DNA from: Paracholeplasma vituli | Lineage (GTDB): Bacteria; Bacillota_I; Bacilli_A; Acholeplasmatales; UBA5453 | Length of the DNA stretch: 64,000 bases | Reading direction: 5' to 3' | NCBI RefSeq assembly: GCF_025446935.1 | Contig: NZ_JAOEGN010000003.1 | Span: 108,794 to 172,793 of the forward strand | Shown: piece by piece, positions 51,667 to 61,100 of the stretch | Layout of the letters: the number at the start of each line of letters is the position of its first letter | Numbering within the stretch: position 1 is the stretch's first letter | Notes under the pieces: generated by a model | Seen by the model: the letters and a program-made list of their open reading frames with translations, nothing else | Database searches by the model: none | What the model was told of the DNA's origin: nothing | Program-made: the position numbers and the translations under genes

Positions 51667-53493
51667 ATGAACAAACGTCCTAATTCGAAGAAAAATGAAT
51701 CTAGAACGTCCAACATACCAAGAAGAGACGCTAACGTCATTCGTGGTAAAACGATTATTTACAAGCCAAACATGAAAGTATCAGAAGTGGCTGAAGGATT
51801 AGGTATTTCAAATGCCGAAATCATAAAAAAACTCATGATGCTTGGTGTTATGACCTCTGTGAATCAGTCAATTGACCGCGATACTATTGAGCTCATCTCT
51901 GAAGATATGGGTTTTAAAATCCAAGACGAAGTCATAACTGACATTACCCGTTTTGATGAAATGAAATTTGAAGATGCACCTGAAGATTTAATTAAACGTG
52001 CACCGATTGTGACCATTATGGGTCACGTTGACCATGGTAAAACTACCTTACTCGATACCATTAGACACTCACGTGTGGTAGCGGGTGAAGCCGGTGGGAT
52101 TACTCAACACATCGGGGCTTATCAAGTCGAACGAAATGGTGAAAAAATCACCTTTATCGATACCCCAGGACACGCCGCTTTTACTGAAATGCGTGCTCGC
52201 GGAGCGAAGGTAACCGATATTTGTATTTTAGTGGTTGCTGCAGACGATGGTGTGATGCCACAAACTGTTGAAGCCTTAGAGCATGCTAAAGCAGCACAAG
52301 TACCGATTATTGTTGCGGTCAATAAAATGGATAAACCACAAGCAAATCCAGAATTAGTCATGACCGAATTATCCAATTTAGGACTCATTCCAGAAGCATG
52401 GGGTGGCAATACCCCTTACGTCGAAGTCTCAGCATTAAAAGCTAAAGGTATCGATACGTTATTAGATGTCATTCAATTGGTATCTGAATTAGAAGATTTA
52501 AAAGCCAATCCAAACCGCCTTGCAAGTGGTACTGTTATTGAAGCTAGACTCGATAAAGGTAGAGGTATTGTTACAACAGTGATCGTTACCAATGGTACCC
52601 TAAAAGTTGGCGACAACGTCGTTGCAGGGAACACATACGGTAAGATTAGAACCATGAATGACGACACTAAACGTCGTTTTGATGAAGCCATTCCTGGACA
52701 ACCAGTAGAAATCACTGGACTATTCGATATGCCTGAAGCTGGTGACATCTTCGTTGCTTTAAGCGATGAAAGACAAGCTAGACAAATTGCTGAAGAACGT
52801 CTTGCAAGACAACGTGAAGGCGATTTACAAAAACAAAAGAAAGCTTCCTTAAAGTCTATGATGGAACAAGCTGAAGCTGAACAAAAAGAATTGGTCTTGA
52901 TCATCAAAGGCGATACTCAAGGTTCCATTGAAGCTCTTAAGGGTTCCTTAGAGAAACTTGACATCGAAGGTCTACACGTCAACGTGATTCGTTCATCTGT
53001 CGGTGCCATCACCGAAAGTGACGTATCGCTTGCAAGTGCATCGAACGCCATCATCATTGGTTTTAACGTAAGACCAACGACGGTTGTCAGAGAATTTGCG
53101 AAGAATCAAGGCGTTGAAGTTAGACTATATAACATCATTTATAAAGCCATCGAAGATATTGAAGCAGCCCTTACGGGTATGCTCGCACCTGAATACGAAG
53201 AAGTCGTTACAGGACAAGCCGAAGTCAGAAGCGTCTTTAAGATTTCGAAGATTGGTGCGGTTGCCGGATGCTATGTTACCGATGGTGTCATCGAACGTAA
53301 CTCATTGGTTCGTATCATTCGTGATGGTATCGTCATTTACGAAGGTAAAATGGCTTCCTTAAAGCGTTTTAAAGACGATGTTAAAGAAGTTAAAACCGGT
53401 TATGAATGTGGTATTTCGATTGAAAACTATAACGACTTAAAAGAAGGCGACATCATTGAAGCCTCAATTGAAAAAGAAGTGGAGCGTGGTTAA
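51667..53493 (+). CDS. infB: Translation initiation factor IF-2
   Basis: 608-residue IF-2, a GTPase that brings fMet-tRNA to the ribosome. The N-terminal extension is very short: a single IF2_N-like module (about 35-90, [22 protein letters not shown]). G1 is GHVDHGKTT (119-127), G3 DTPGH, G4 NKMD. Domains II, III and the C-terminal fMet-tRNA-binding domain follow. It is shorter than Bacillus or E. coli IF-2 because of the reduced N-terminus, as in other compact genomes. Confidence 0.97.
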   Translation: MNKRPNSKKNESRTSNIPRRDANVIRGKTIIYKPNMKVSEVAEGLGISNAEIIKKLMMLGVMTSVNQSIDRDTIELISEDMGFKIQDEVITDITRFDEMKFEDAPEDLIKRAPIVTIMGHVDHGKTTLLDTIRHSRVVAGEAGGITQHIGAYQVERNGEKITFIDTPGHAAFTEMRARGAKVTDICILVVAADDGVMPQTVEALEHAKAAQVPIIVAVNKMDKPQANPELVMTELSNLGLIPEAWGGNTPYVEVSALKAKGIDTLLDVIQLVSELEDLKANPNRLASGTVIEARLDKGRGIVTTVIVTNGTLKVGDNVVAGNTYGKIRTMNDDTKRRFDEAIPGQPVEITGLFDMPEAGDIFVALSDERQARQIAEERLARQREGDLQKQKKASLKSMMEQAEAEQKELVLIIKGDTQGSIEALKGSLEKLDIEGLHVNVIRSSVGAITESDVSLASASNAIIIGFNVRPTTVVREFAKNQGVEVRLYNIIYKAIEDIEAALTGMLAPEYEEVVTGQAEVRSVFKISKIGAVAGCYVTDGVIERNSLVRIIRDGIVIYEGKMASLKRFKDDVKEVKTGYECGISIENYNDLKEGDIIEASIEKEVERG

Positions 53494-53495
53494 TT

Positions 53496-53840
53496 GTGTC
53501 AAGCATTTCCATCGAACGATTAAATTCCTTATTTTTACGTGAATTGGCTGTCATCATTAATCGTGAAAATAAGTCTGAAGCCATCAGTTATTACAATTTA
53601 ACTGAGGTGAGAATTACCAGAGATCTTTCTTACGCCACCGTATTCTATACAATTTTAAATGATGATCCTGAAATCATCAAAGTCGCTCAAGCTAATCTAG
53701 AAAAGATTAACAAGCAAGTACGTAAAGATTTGGCTTCTAAAGTCAATAATCTACGAAAAATGCCAGAATTAATCTTCAAATACGATGAAGCTTTAGCCTA
53801 CGGTAATAAGATTGATAAAATTCTTAAATCGATTGAATAG
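53496..53840 (+). CDS. rbfA: Ribosome-binding factor A
   Basis: 114-residue KH-like 30S maturation factor: IERLNSLFLRELAVIIN, LTEVRITRDLSYATVFYTIL and MPELIFKYDEALAYGNKIDKIL match the family. It starts with GTG two bases after infB, with GGAGCGTGG as RBS, and is the last gene of the operon before a terminator. Confidence 0.93.
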   Translation: MSSISIERLNSLFLRELAVIINRENKSEAISYYNLTEVRITRDLSYATVFYTILNDDPEIIKVAQANLEKINKQVRKDLASKVNNLRKMPELIFKYDEALAYGNKIDKILKSIE

Positions 53841-53866
53841 ACCCTGAAATAGGGTCTTTTTTTTCA
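53839..53866 (+). terminator. Terminator of the nusA-infB operon
   Basis: AGACCCT-GAAAT-AGGGTCT followed by eight T. Confidence 0.93.
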
Positions 53867-53958
53867 AATTTCTGTCAATATAATAAAATTCAAAAAAATT
53901 CAAAAACTGTATTGAAAATTCATTTTATGGTGTATAATAAGGGTGTGGAGGAAATTAT

Positions 53959-54342
53959 ATGGCAATAGAATGGATTATGCCAAAAGACACTTTAGGCACT
54001 GTCACCTTTTATGATTCAAACATTACACTCAATAAAGTGGCTGCGTCTTATTTCGTAGACGCATATAAAGTCATCGTTGGCATCGATCGTGAAAAACATC
54101 GTGTCGTGATTAAAAATTTAAGTAAAGAAGAAGCCATGCGTGGTGATGTCAATAAGAACCATTTACTTGATGTCGCAATTAAAAAGAGCTATGGTCGAAT
54201 TAGTAGTAAAAAAGTAGTTAGTGATATCTCAACTGTGACACATTTTACATTCACTAAGGATACAAACTACAAATATCGTGCGAAGTGGAATTCCACAGAG
54301 AAATTATTGGTTATCGATTTAGATGAGGAGGTCAAAGGCTAA
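53959..54342 (+). CDS. Unknown soluble protein, first gene of the nfeD-SPFH operon
   Basis: 127-residue protein I do not recognise. It is hydrophilic, without membrane segments or Cys, rich in Lys and Val/Ile; the first half looks beta-rich (TVTFYDSNITLNKVAASYFVDAYKVIVGIDREKHRVVIK). TATAAT (53933-53938) and GGAGG precede it. The TAATG overlap with nfeD ties it to the membrane-protein pair that follows, so it may act with them, but there is no direct evidence. Confidence 0.72.
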   Translation: MAIEWIMPKDTLGTVTFYDSNITLNKVAASYFVDAYKVIVGIDREKHRVVIKNLSKEEAMRGDVNKNHLLDVAIKKSYGRISSKKVVSDISTVTHFTFTKDTNYKYRAKWNSTEKLLVIDLDEEVKG

Positions 54343-54797
54343 TGGTATTTATCAATGATTATTTAATGATTATCATTTGGGCAGTCGTCTTAATTGGTAC
54401 AATTTTAGTCGAGTTTGAAACCTCCGATTTGGTTACCATTTGGTTTACATTTGGTGCAATCGCAGCCTTGATTGCAGCTGCACTCAATGTACCGATTGTT
54501 GGACAAGTAGCCATCTTTATCGTAGTATCCTTGGTACTACTCATTTTAACTAGACCATTAACTAAGCGTTTTATGGACAAAGAAGTAGTAAAAACCAATG
54601 CCGACCGTATGATAGGAATGCATGGCGTTGTGGTCACAGAAATTCCATTTGATGGTAAAGGTGAAATCAAAGTAGACTCACAATTGTGGACTGCCTTTAC
54701 CACTAAAAAGGACCCAATCTCCGTGGGTACACGCGTAGTGATTTTGGATATCGTTGGTAACAAGTTATTAGTCGATGTCCTAAAAGAAGATTTATAA
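54342..54797 (+). CDS. NfeD-family membrane protein
   Basis: 151-residue short NfeD protein: two to three membrane segments in the first 75 residues (including FGAIAALIAAALNVPIVGQVAIFIVVSLVLLIL) and a C-terminal OB-fold (about 90-150, RMIGMHGVVVTEIPFDGKGEIKVDSQLWTAF). NfeD proteins are regularly encoded beside SPFH proteins and are thought to cooperate with them in membrane organisation. RBS GAGGAGG lies in the preceding gene. Confidence 0.88.
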   Translation: MVFINDYLMIIIWAVVLIGTILVEFETSDLVTIWFTFGAIAALIAAALNVPIVGQVAIFIVVSLVLLILTRPLTKRFMDKEVVKTNADRMIGMHGVVVTEIPFDGKGEIKVDSQLWTAFTTKKDPISVGTRVVILDIVGNKLLVDVLKEDL

Positions 54798-54821
54798 TTT
54801 ATAAGAAAGGGTGATTTATAA

Positions 54822-55763
54822 ATGTTTATTGTATTAGCTGCATTACAACCAGGCACTATCGCTTTAGTTATTTTGCTTTTACTATTAGTATTCGCTTTGA
54901 TTATCGCTTTATCGAGTATTCGTATCGTAAGACAAACACAAGCATTGGTCATCGAAAGATTGGGTCGCTATTATACGACATGGAATACCGGTTTACACTG
55001 GTTAGTACCGTTTATCGACCGTGTCTCTAAAGTTGTAGTATTAAAGGAAATCGTGAATGATTATGCACCGCAACCGGTTATTACCAAAGATAACGTTACA
55101 ATGCAAATTGACACTGTTGTTTACTACCAAATTACAGATCCAAAAGCATTTACTTATGGGGTAGATAATCCTAATCGTGCACTTGAAACCTTAACTGCGA
55201 CCACACTTCGTAACATCATTGGGGCACTTGATCTTGATGAAGCTTTGACTAGCCGTGAACTCATTAATAGTAAAATGCGTATCATTTTAGATGAAGCAAC
55301 AGACCCGTGGGGTATTAAAGTAATTCGTGTCGAATTAAAGAACATCATCCCACCAAAAGACATCCGCGAAGCGATGGAAAAACAAATGCGTGCAGAACGT
55401 GAAAAACGTCAATCCATCTTAATTGCTGAGGGTGAAAGACAATCTGCTATCTTAAAAGCTGAAGGGTTCAAAGAATCACAAATTCTTGAAGCTCAAGCAC
55501 AAAAAGAATCTGCTATCCTACGAGCAGAAGGTGAAGCTAATGCTATCTTAAAAGTCCAAGAAGCAACCGCTAAAGGGATCGAAATGATTAAGAAGGCTGG
55601 CGCAGACCAATCCGTACTAACCTTAAAAGCTTATGATGCATTGGTAGAAGTATCTAAAGGACAAGCAACTAAGTTGATTATTCCTTCTGAACTTCAAGGC
55701 CTAGCAGGTTTAGCAGTTACAGCGAAAGAGTTCTTCAAAGACGACAACAAGTCGACAAAATAA
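54822..55763 (+). CDS. SPFH/stomatin-family membrane protein (QmcA-like)
   Basis: 313-residue protein with an N-terminal membrane segment (about 8-30), the SPFH/band 7 domain (about 35-200; VIERLGRYYTTWNTGLHWLVPFID, LETLTATTLRNIIGALDLDEALTSRE, WGIKVIRVELKNIIPP) and an Ala/Glu-rich coiled coil (about 190-255) that forms large ring oligomers in relatives. It is the partner of the upstream NfeD. Confidence 0.93.
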   Translation: MFIVLAALQPGTIALVILLLLLVFALIIALSSIRIVRQTQALVIERLGRYYTTWNTGLHWLVPFIDRVSKVVVLKEIVNDYAPQPVITKDNVTMQIDTVVYYQITDPKAFTYGVDNPNRALETLTATTLRNIIGALDLDEALTSRELINSKMRIILDEATDPWGIKVIRVELKNIIPPKDIREAMEKQMRAEREKRQSILIAEGERQSAILKAEGFKESQILEAQAQKESAILRAEGEANAILKVQEATAKGIEMIKKAGADQSVLTLKAYDALVEVSKGQATKLIIPSELQGLAGLAVTAKEFFKDDNKSTK

Positions 55764-55769
55764 CAGTAG

Positions 55770-55798
55770 AAACGGGACCAAACCTCCCGTTTTTTTTC
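55770..55798 (+). terminator. Terminator of the nfeD-SPFH operon
   Basis: AAACGGGA pairs with TCCCGTTT, followed by a T run. Confidence 0.9.
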
Positions 55799-55843
55799 TG
55801 TCTATTGCTAGATATGTGGTATAATTTGGATTAGGTGAATGCC

Positions 55844-58117
55844 ATGTTTGCAGAAGTTATGGTCGATTTAAAAACAAAAGAGATTCAATCCTCATACGAT
55901 TATATAATCCCATCCGATTTGGAAGGTTTTTTAAAATTGGGGATGCGCGTGGTTGTGCCATTTGGCAACATGACCCGTGTCGGGCTAATTACGAAAATTA
56001 AATCTGAATCTTTAGCAGCAACCAAAGCCATCATCGAACCTTTTGATATGGAACCTATAGTCGATAAAGAACTCTTTCATTTGATTAATTATTTAGAAGA
56101 AGAAGCGATGATACCCTCTGTCCTTGCATACCATAAGGTTATCCCCGATGCACTTTCGGTTGAATATCAAAAAGTGATTCGCGTGATGAAACGCGATGGT
56201 TTGAAAGAACCGCTTAAATCATTACTGATAGATGACGTAGTGGTGTTTAAAAAGACTTGGCGTAAGTATTCAAGCGCTTTTCAGAAAGCAGTCTCTTCAG
56301 GCAGTATAGAAATCGATGAAGCCATTGATCAAAAACGAAGTATTCAAACTGAAAATTATTATTTAAAAACCACAAAAGTACCTCAAACCCAAAAACAACA
56401 AGCGCTATGGCTTTACTTGAATGAGCCTAAACGCATCGAAGATATCCTCGATTCAGGGTACTCAAAACAAATGGTTCAGACATTGGTTAAAATGGGCAGT
56501 ATTTCAATTCAAAAACAAGAGAAAATGGTTGTTTTTAAACCAACTTACGCAGAGGACTCAAAAGCCCTAACTCGTGAACAAAAAGAAGCTGTTCTCGCTA
56601 TAAAAGAGTCCCTTCTCAAATATGAACGATTCTTATTAAAAGGCGTATCTGCTTCAGGTAAAACAGAAGTCTTTTTACAACTCTGTATGGAACTATCCAA
56701 GAAGCGAAAACAAGCTATGATTATTACGCTTGATACCGCTTTAATTGAGCAATTGAGATTGTATTTAAATCCTTTTTTAAGCGTCGCAGTGATTGACCCA
56801 GAAGACACACTCCAGTCTCGTCTGGATAGTTACCGTGCAGCACAAACAGGTTATGTCGATGTCTTGATTACAACCCCGTCGGGTATTTTTACACCATTTA
56901 AATCTTTAGGTATTATCATTGCTGACGAGGCACAAGATCCGAGTTATATCGATTATGCAAAAACCATTCACGGTTTAGATATGTTACAAGAACGGGCTCG
57001 TTATAACAATATCCCACTCGTTTATGCCTCAGCAACCCCACCAGTTCAACTTTATTATGACGCAACACTAGGTAAACTAAGACTCATTGAACTGAATGAA
57101 AAAGTCTATCAAACAAAAGATCAACTCCAAATCGTCGATATGAAAAAAGAACTTGAAAACGGGAATTTATCAATGTTGTCTAAACCTCTATATGATGCGA
57201 TTAACCGTTCTTTAAAAGATAATAAACAAGCTCTCATTTTAGCCAATCGAAATGGGTTTGCACCGTACGTTTTATGTCGAAGTTGCGGGCATGTCCCAAC
57301 GTGTGAACGCTGTGATACAACCTTAACCTACTTTGAAAATAAGCGCCGTTTAAAATGTCCGCATTGTGGGTATCAAATGAAGTATGAACCTAAATGTATG
57401 GCTTGTGGTAGCGATAAAGTTAGACCAGTAGGTATGGGGATTGAACAAGTCGAAGTTCAAATGAAAAGAACCTTTCCTCTAGCTAAAATTGCCCGGCTAG
57501 ATTCAGAAACTACATCGAAAAAAGGTGTCTATCAAGCTACGATTAATGCATTTAAGGCTAAAAAAATTGACATTTTGATTGGCACACAAATGATTTCTAA
57601 AGGCCATGATTTTGATATACCAGTTGTTGGAATTTTATTGATAGATTCAATGTTAAAAGCACCGTCTTATTTAGCAAATGAACGTTGTTACCAGTTAATT
57701 AAACAAACCATGGGGCGTGCTGGTCGTAAACAAGCAGGGGTTTCGATTGTCCAAACCTATCAAACAGATCATTTTGTCTTAAAGAGTTTAGAAGATGAAA
57801 TTGGCTTTTATGAACAAGAATTGAACCGTCGCCAAATAGCACACTATCCACCGTATTATCAGTTATTAAGTATTGTATTTAAAGGCAACTCTTTAGATCA
57901 AGCAGAAAGAGCTGCAACCAAACTGAAACAACAAATCATTTCAAGGTATTCACAATACGAGGTAGTAGGGCCATCCGAATCTGATATCAAAACGTTTAAA
58001 TTGATGATTAAGACAGGAAAGCGTCAAGATTTAAAGCATTGGATTCAATCTATAAAACAGTATTACGATAAAGAAAATCTATCGGTTAGATTTTATCGAT
58101 ATGACGATATTGTATAG
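55844..58117 (+). CDS. priA: Primosomal replication restart helicase PriA
   Basis: 757-residue superfamily 2 helicase that reloads the replisome at collapsed forks. The N-terminal DNA-binding domain (FAEVMVDLKTKEIQSSYDYIIP) is followed by the helicase core. Walker A reads KGVSASGKTE where most PriA have GVTGSGKTE, and motif II reads ADEAQD instead of DEEHD. Zinc-binding Cys pairs (CRSC, CERC, CPHC, CMAC) and the motif V/VI part QTMGRAGR are present. ATG 55844 is chosen after AGGTGAATG; the promoter is TGGTATAAT (55817-55825). It forms an operon with fmt. Confidence 0.92.
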   Translation: MFAEVMVDLKTKEIQSSYDYIIPSDLEGFLKLGMRVVVPFGNMTRVGLITKIKSESLAATKAIIEPFDMEPIVDKELFHLINYLEEEAMIPSVLAYHKVIPDALSVEYQKVIRVMKRDGLKEPLKSLLIDDVVVFKKTWRKYSSAFQKAVSSGSIEIDEAIDQKRSIQTENYYLKTTKVPQTQKQQALWLYLNEPKRIEDILDSGYSKQMVQTLVKMGSISIQKQEKMVVFKPTYAEDSKALTREQKEAVLAIKESLLKYERFLLKGVSASGKTEVFLQLCMELSKKRKQAMIITLDTALIEQLRLYLNPFLSVAVIDPEDTLQSRLDSYRAAQTGYVDVLITTPSGIFTPFKSLGIIIADEAQDPSYIDYAKTIHGLDMLQERARYNNIPLVYASATPPVQLYYDATLGKLRLIELNEKVYQTKDQLQIVDMKKELENGNLSMLSKPLYDAINRSLKDNKQALILANRNGFAPYVLCRSCGHVPTCERCDTTLTYFENKRRLKCPHCGYQMKYEPKCMACGSDKVRPVGMGIEQVEVQMKRTFPLAKIARLDSETTSKKGVYQATINAFKAKKIDILIGTQMISKGHDFDIPVVGILLIDSMLKAPSYLANERCYQLIKQTMGRAGRKQAGVSIVQTYQTDHFVLKSLEDEIGFYEQELNRRQIAHYPPYYQLLSIVFKGNSLDQAERAATKLKQQIISRYSQYEVVGPSESDIKTFKLMIKTGKRQDLKHWIQSIKQYYDKENLSVRFYRYDDIV

Positions 58118-58126
58118 GAGTATAAT

Positions 58127-59062
58127 ATGAAAATTGTATTTATGGGGACCCCTGCATATGCAGTAGAAACCCTCAAAATGTTACATCAAAAATATGGTGT
58201 TAGCCTAGTGGTGACACAACCCGATAAGAAAGTAGGACGAGCTGGTAAAGTTGAATTCTCGCCTGTTAAACAGTACGCAATTGAAAATGGATTAACGCTA
58301 TTTCAACCGATTAAGATGAAATTAGACTATCAGCCGATTATAGACATCAAACCCGATTTAATCGTAACAGCAGCCTATGGACAAATGATTCCAAAGGCAG
58401 TTTTAGATGCGGGTATTTCTGTAAACCTACATGGGTCAATACTGCCTAAATATCGTGGTGGAGCTCCCGTTCAATATGCCATTCGAAATGGAGAGTCTGA
58501 AACAGGGGTAACGTTGATGTATATGGCCCCTAAGATGGACTCCGGTAATATCATCGCTACTAAGGCTATTCCGATAGAAAAAACAGATACTACAGATACC
58601 TTAATGGCGAAGCTTTCTGTGGTTGCGAAAGAGTTATTAGACACACACATTCAAGATATCGTGGCTGGTAATTGCCCGTCAATTCCACAGGATGAAACGC
58701 AAGTCACATTTGCATATAATTTAAAGCCAGAAGATGAAGTCTTGAATTTCAATCAAACCTTTGAACAAATTGATAGTCACTTAAGGTCTCTACTATCACA
58801 ACCAGGCGGTTCAATTTTCATACATAATACACGGATAAAGGTGTATGAAATCGCAAAAAGTGATATAATTAGTACTGGAGTCCCTGGTGAAATTTTGAGT
58901 GATAAGAAGCGCTTTTATATCCAAGCGTTAGACAGTGTTGTCGAACTCATCAAGATTCAACCTGAGAACAAGAAAATCATGGAAGCCAGAGATTTTCTGA
59001 ATGGACAAAAACTATTCGTTAAAGGAGACATTGTCAATAATGAAGAAAAAAGTTTTATTTAG
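58127..59062 (+). CDS. fmt: Methionyl-tRNA formyltransferase
   Basis: 311-residue enzyme that formylates initiator Met-tRNA with 10-formyl-THF. Active-site segments NLHGSILPKYRGGAPVQ and KMDSGNI are intact; the N-terminal FMGTPAYAVETL is typical, and the C-terminal OB-like tRNA-binding domain (about 210-311) is complete. It sits nine bases after priA. Its end overlaps pgpA by 23 bases. Confidence 0.95.
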   Translation: MKIVFMGTPAYAVETLKMLHQKYGVSLVVTQPDKKVGRAGKVEFSPVKQYAIENGLTLFQPIKMKLDYQPIIDIKPDLIVTAAYGQMIPKAVLDAGISVNLHGSILPKYRGGAPVQYAIRNGESETGVTLMYMAPKMDSGNIIATKAIPIEKTDTTDTLMAKLSVVAKELLDTHIQDIVAGNCPSIPQDETQVTFAYNLKPEDEVLNFNQTFEQIDSHLRSLLSQPGGSIFIHNTRIKVYEIAKSDIISTGVPGEILSDKKRFYIQALDSVVELIKIQPENKKIMEARDFLNGQKLFVKGDIVNNEEKSFI

Positions 59063-59591
59063 TCGTGAGGAAATGACACGTTTATGTGTTGAAGCCCTCA
59101 AGAGCCGTGGTGTAGAAGTCGATGATATTGCGATGATAGCATTTAAACAACAAGGTAAATATACCGATAATATCAAATTTGAAACTTGCCGAGAATCGGT
59201 GTTAAAAGTATTGTCTTTAAGAGACATTTTCCATCATGTGTTACTATCGGTTGAAATCGATAAATTAGCTGAAAAGAAGATGCTTTCTTCCCCGATCCAA
59301 GATATTATCGAATCTGACCTAGGTTTATTTGGTGTCGATGAAGTTTTAGGCCTTGATGTGGCTAGACTATATGGCGTCATTGGAATGACCAACTTTGGTG
59401 ACATCGACGTCAACAAACACGGGATTGTTCGCAAACTTAATGAAGATGGCAAAAAAGAAGGTATTGTTCATACATTCTTAGATGACATCGTCGGTGCGAT
59501 TGCTGCAGCTGCATCCACACGTGTTGCTCAAGTAATCAACGAAGATTTAGCTCACGAAGAACCACACAAACAAATCTCATTATTTGATTAA
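59040..59591 (+). CDS. Phosphatidylglycerophosphatase A-family protein (YutG-like)
   Basis: 183-residue PgpA/YutG-family protein, probably removing phosphate from phosphatidylglycerophosphate or a related lipid. It is the soluble Gram-positive form, with FSREEMTRLCVEALKSRGV, DIGLF-like ESDLGLFGVDEVLGLDVARLYG and HTFLDDIVGAIAAAASTRVAQVINEDL. ATG 59040 is chosen after AAAGGAG; an in-frame start at 59001 would overlap fmt much more. Confidence 0.82.
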   Translation: MKKKVLFSREEMTRLCVEALKSRGVEVDDIAMIAFKQQGKYTDNIKFETCRESVLKVLSLRDIFHHVLLSVEIDKLAEKKMLSSPIQDIIESDLGLFGVDEVLGLDVARLYGVIGMTNFGDIDVNKHGIVRKLNEDGKKEGIVHTFLDDIVGAIAAAASTRVAQVINEDLAHEEPHKQISLFD

Positions 59592-59609
59592 TTTATTAGG
59601 GGGACAAGC

Positions 59610-60887
59610 GTGAAAAAGGATAAATTTAAGTATCTTACCAAACACTTTTTTAGCCGCTTGTTTGGCTTTGAAGAAAACATCGATATCACCGATGATGTGA
59701 TGGTTTTACACCGTCGTAATATCGTCATTAAGAACATTATCTTTTTATCTAACATTATATACTCGATGATTTTATTCTTTATTGCAGCGGTCAACAACGA
59801 GCCATCTGACTGGCTCTTTTCTGCGTTATCCTTCCCTTTTACGTTCTTTTTAAATAATGTCATTAACCGTTTAATATTTGGTGAGCGACACGACAAGACC
59901 AAACAAGAAGTCGCGATGTATGTCGAAGCAATTTATATGTTCATCTCCGCCATCTTAATCTATGCACGTTTATATGGTAACTTTGAAACCGCCGCTTATA
60001 TCCTCATTTACTATTCGGTTGTTGTGATCTCTTTATACCAAAGTAAACGCCTTATTATGTGGACATTCCAAGGGATGATTGCAGGGATTACGTTCATTCA
60101 CTTTGTTTGGACTTATCAGTTAACTGAACTGTATCAAGGGTTGTCGGTAGGTGAGTTCTTGAAGCAATTTATACCCACTGAAGAAGCTCAAGATTTTTAC
60201 TTAAGAATCGTATTGTTCACGGTCTTCATGGTAGTTATCTACGCAATTGTATCGATGGGTTCTTATATGCAAGAAGAACGTAAAAAAGAGTTGATCAAAC
60301 GCCGTGAAGTTCAAACAGATTTCACGACAATCGTTACCGATTTGTACGCCGTGGTTTTATCATCGAAACGTGCTTTCATGGATCGTCAACACATCGATTT
60401 AGTCTCTAAAATGAGCAGTCGATTAGGGGCTTATTATGGCTTATCTACTAAACAAATCGAGCACATCGAAGCTTACGCAATCATACACATGCGGGCTCAT
60501 GAAATTGAGGATTTGGTCCAACATGGTATTGAATCTGAAGACTATGAAGACCTCAAGAAAAAAACCTCATTAGGGACTTTGATTGCTAAACGCATTCAGC
60601 TTGCTCAAAAAGCTGAGGACATCGCTAGAGCCCATATTGAAGGGGTTGCAAATGAAAAGTTTGTCAAAGAGATGTTATTGATTCAACCCCAAGTCGAATC
60701 ACAGGTGATTTTATTGGCTGATTTATATGTGACGATGCGCAGTTTGAAGTCTTATAAGAGACCATATCCAAATTCAGCAGTCATTCAATTATTTGAAAAA
60801 AATTTCTACGTTTATTTTGAAGGGGCTCTTGTGGAAAGGTTCTTGAAATTCAAAACGGATTTTGAGAAAATTTATAACGAATATTGA
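59610..60887 (+). CDS. Membrane protein with degenerate HD-GYP-like domain
   Basis: 425-residue protein with about six membrane segments (about 40-215) and a cytosolic C-terminal domain (about 235-425). That domain follows the HD-GYP order of secondary-structure landmarks: LGAYYGLSTKQIEHIEAYAIIH, a central helix pair, and ILLADLYVTMRSLKSYKRPYPNSAVIQ, close to the usual ADxYDALxxxRPYR. The catalytic HD is HM and no GYP or HHE motif is seen, so phosphodiesterase activity is unlikely. It may have become a sensor or scaffold. GGGGGAC is the RBS, and the gene ends just before the metK promoter. Confidence 0.68.
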   Translation: MKKDKFKYLTKHFFSRLFGFEENIDITDDVMVLHRRNIVIKNIIFLSNIIYSMILFFIAAVNNEPSDWLFSALSFPFTFFLNNVINRLIFGERHDKTKQEVAMYVEAIYMFISAILIYARLYGNFETAAYILIYYSVVVISLYQSKRLIMWTFQGMIAGITFIHFVWTYQLTELYQGLSVGEFLKQFIPTEEAQDFYLRIVLFTVFMVVIYAIVSMGSYMQEERKKELIKRREVQTDFTTIVTDLYAVVLSSKRAFMDRQHIDLVSKMSSRLGAYYGLSTKQIEHIEAYAIIHMRAHEIEDLVQHGIESEDYEDLKKKTSLGTLIAKRIQLAQKAEDIARAHIEGVANEKFVKEMLLIQPQVESQVILLADLYVTMRSLKSYKRPYPNSAVIQLFEKNFYVYFEGALVERFLKFKTDFEKIYNEY

Positions 60888-60898
60888 TACTATTTTTG

Positions 60899-60926
60899 TT
60901 GCAAAAAAAACAGCACATGATATAAT
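60899..60926 (+). promoter_or_regulatory. Promoter of metK
   Basis: TTGCAA (60899-60904) and TATAAT (60921-60926, within TGATATAAT), 16-base spacer. Confidence 0.75.
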
Positions 60927-60948
60927 AAGTATGCTTATTAAACTGAAT

Positions 60949-61036
60949 ACTTCTTATTAAGAGCTACGGAGGCTAGTCGCCTGCGATGTAGCAGCAACCT
61001 GCTAAAGCAAGGTGCTAATGACGAGGGGGATAACCC
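60949..61036 (+). ncRNA. SAM-I (S-box) riboswitch
   Basis: Conserved blocks in order: CTTATTAAGAG (60953-60963), GGAGGC (60968-60973), GCAGCAACC (60991-60999) and AAGGTGCTAATG (61009-61020). The family binds S-adenosylmethionine and turns transcription off. It sits directly before metK, which makes SAM, so this is product feedback. Confidence 0.93.
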
Positions 61037-61086
61037 AACAATGAGAGATTGAAACTCTTTTCGTTGGGAAAGGGTTTTTTATTTTT
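61034..61086 (+). terminator. Terminator of the SAM riboswitch
   Basis: CCCAAC (61034-61039) pairs with GTTGGG (61063-61068) with a GAGAG/CTCTT inner stem, followed by GGGTTTTTTATTTTTT. The metK RBS AGGAGG lies right behind it. Confidence 0.8.
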
Positions 61087-61100
61087 TAGGAGGAAATGAA

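Noticed and set aside
54359..54952. 197-codon antisense open frame over nfeD
   Set aside because: It is the shadow of real coding sequence on the other strand: Thr/Ile-rich low-complexity translation, no RBS and no domain.
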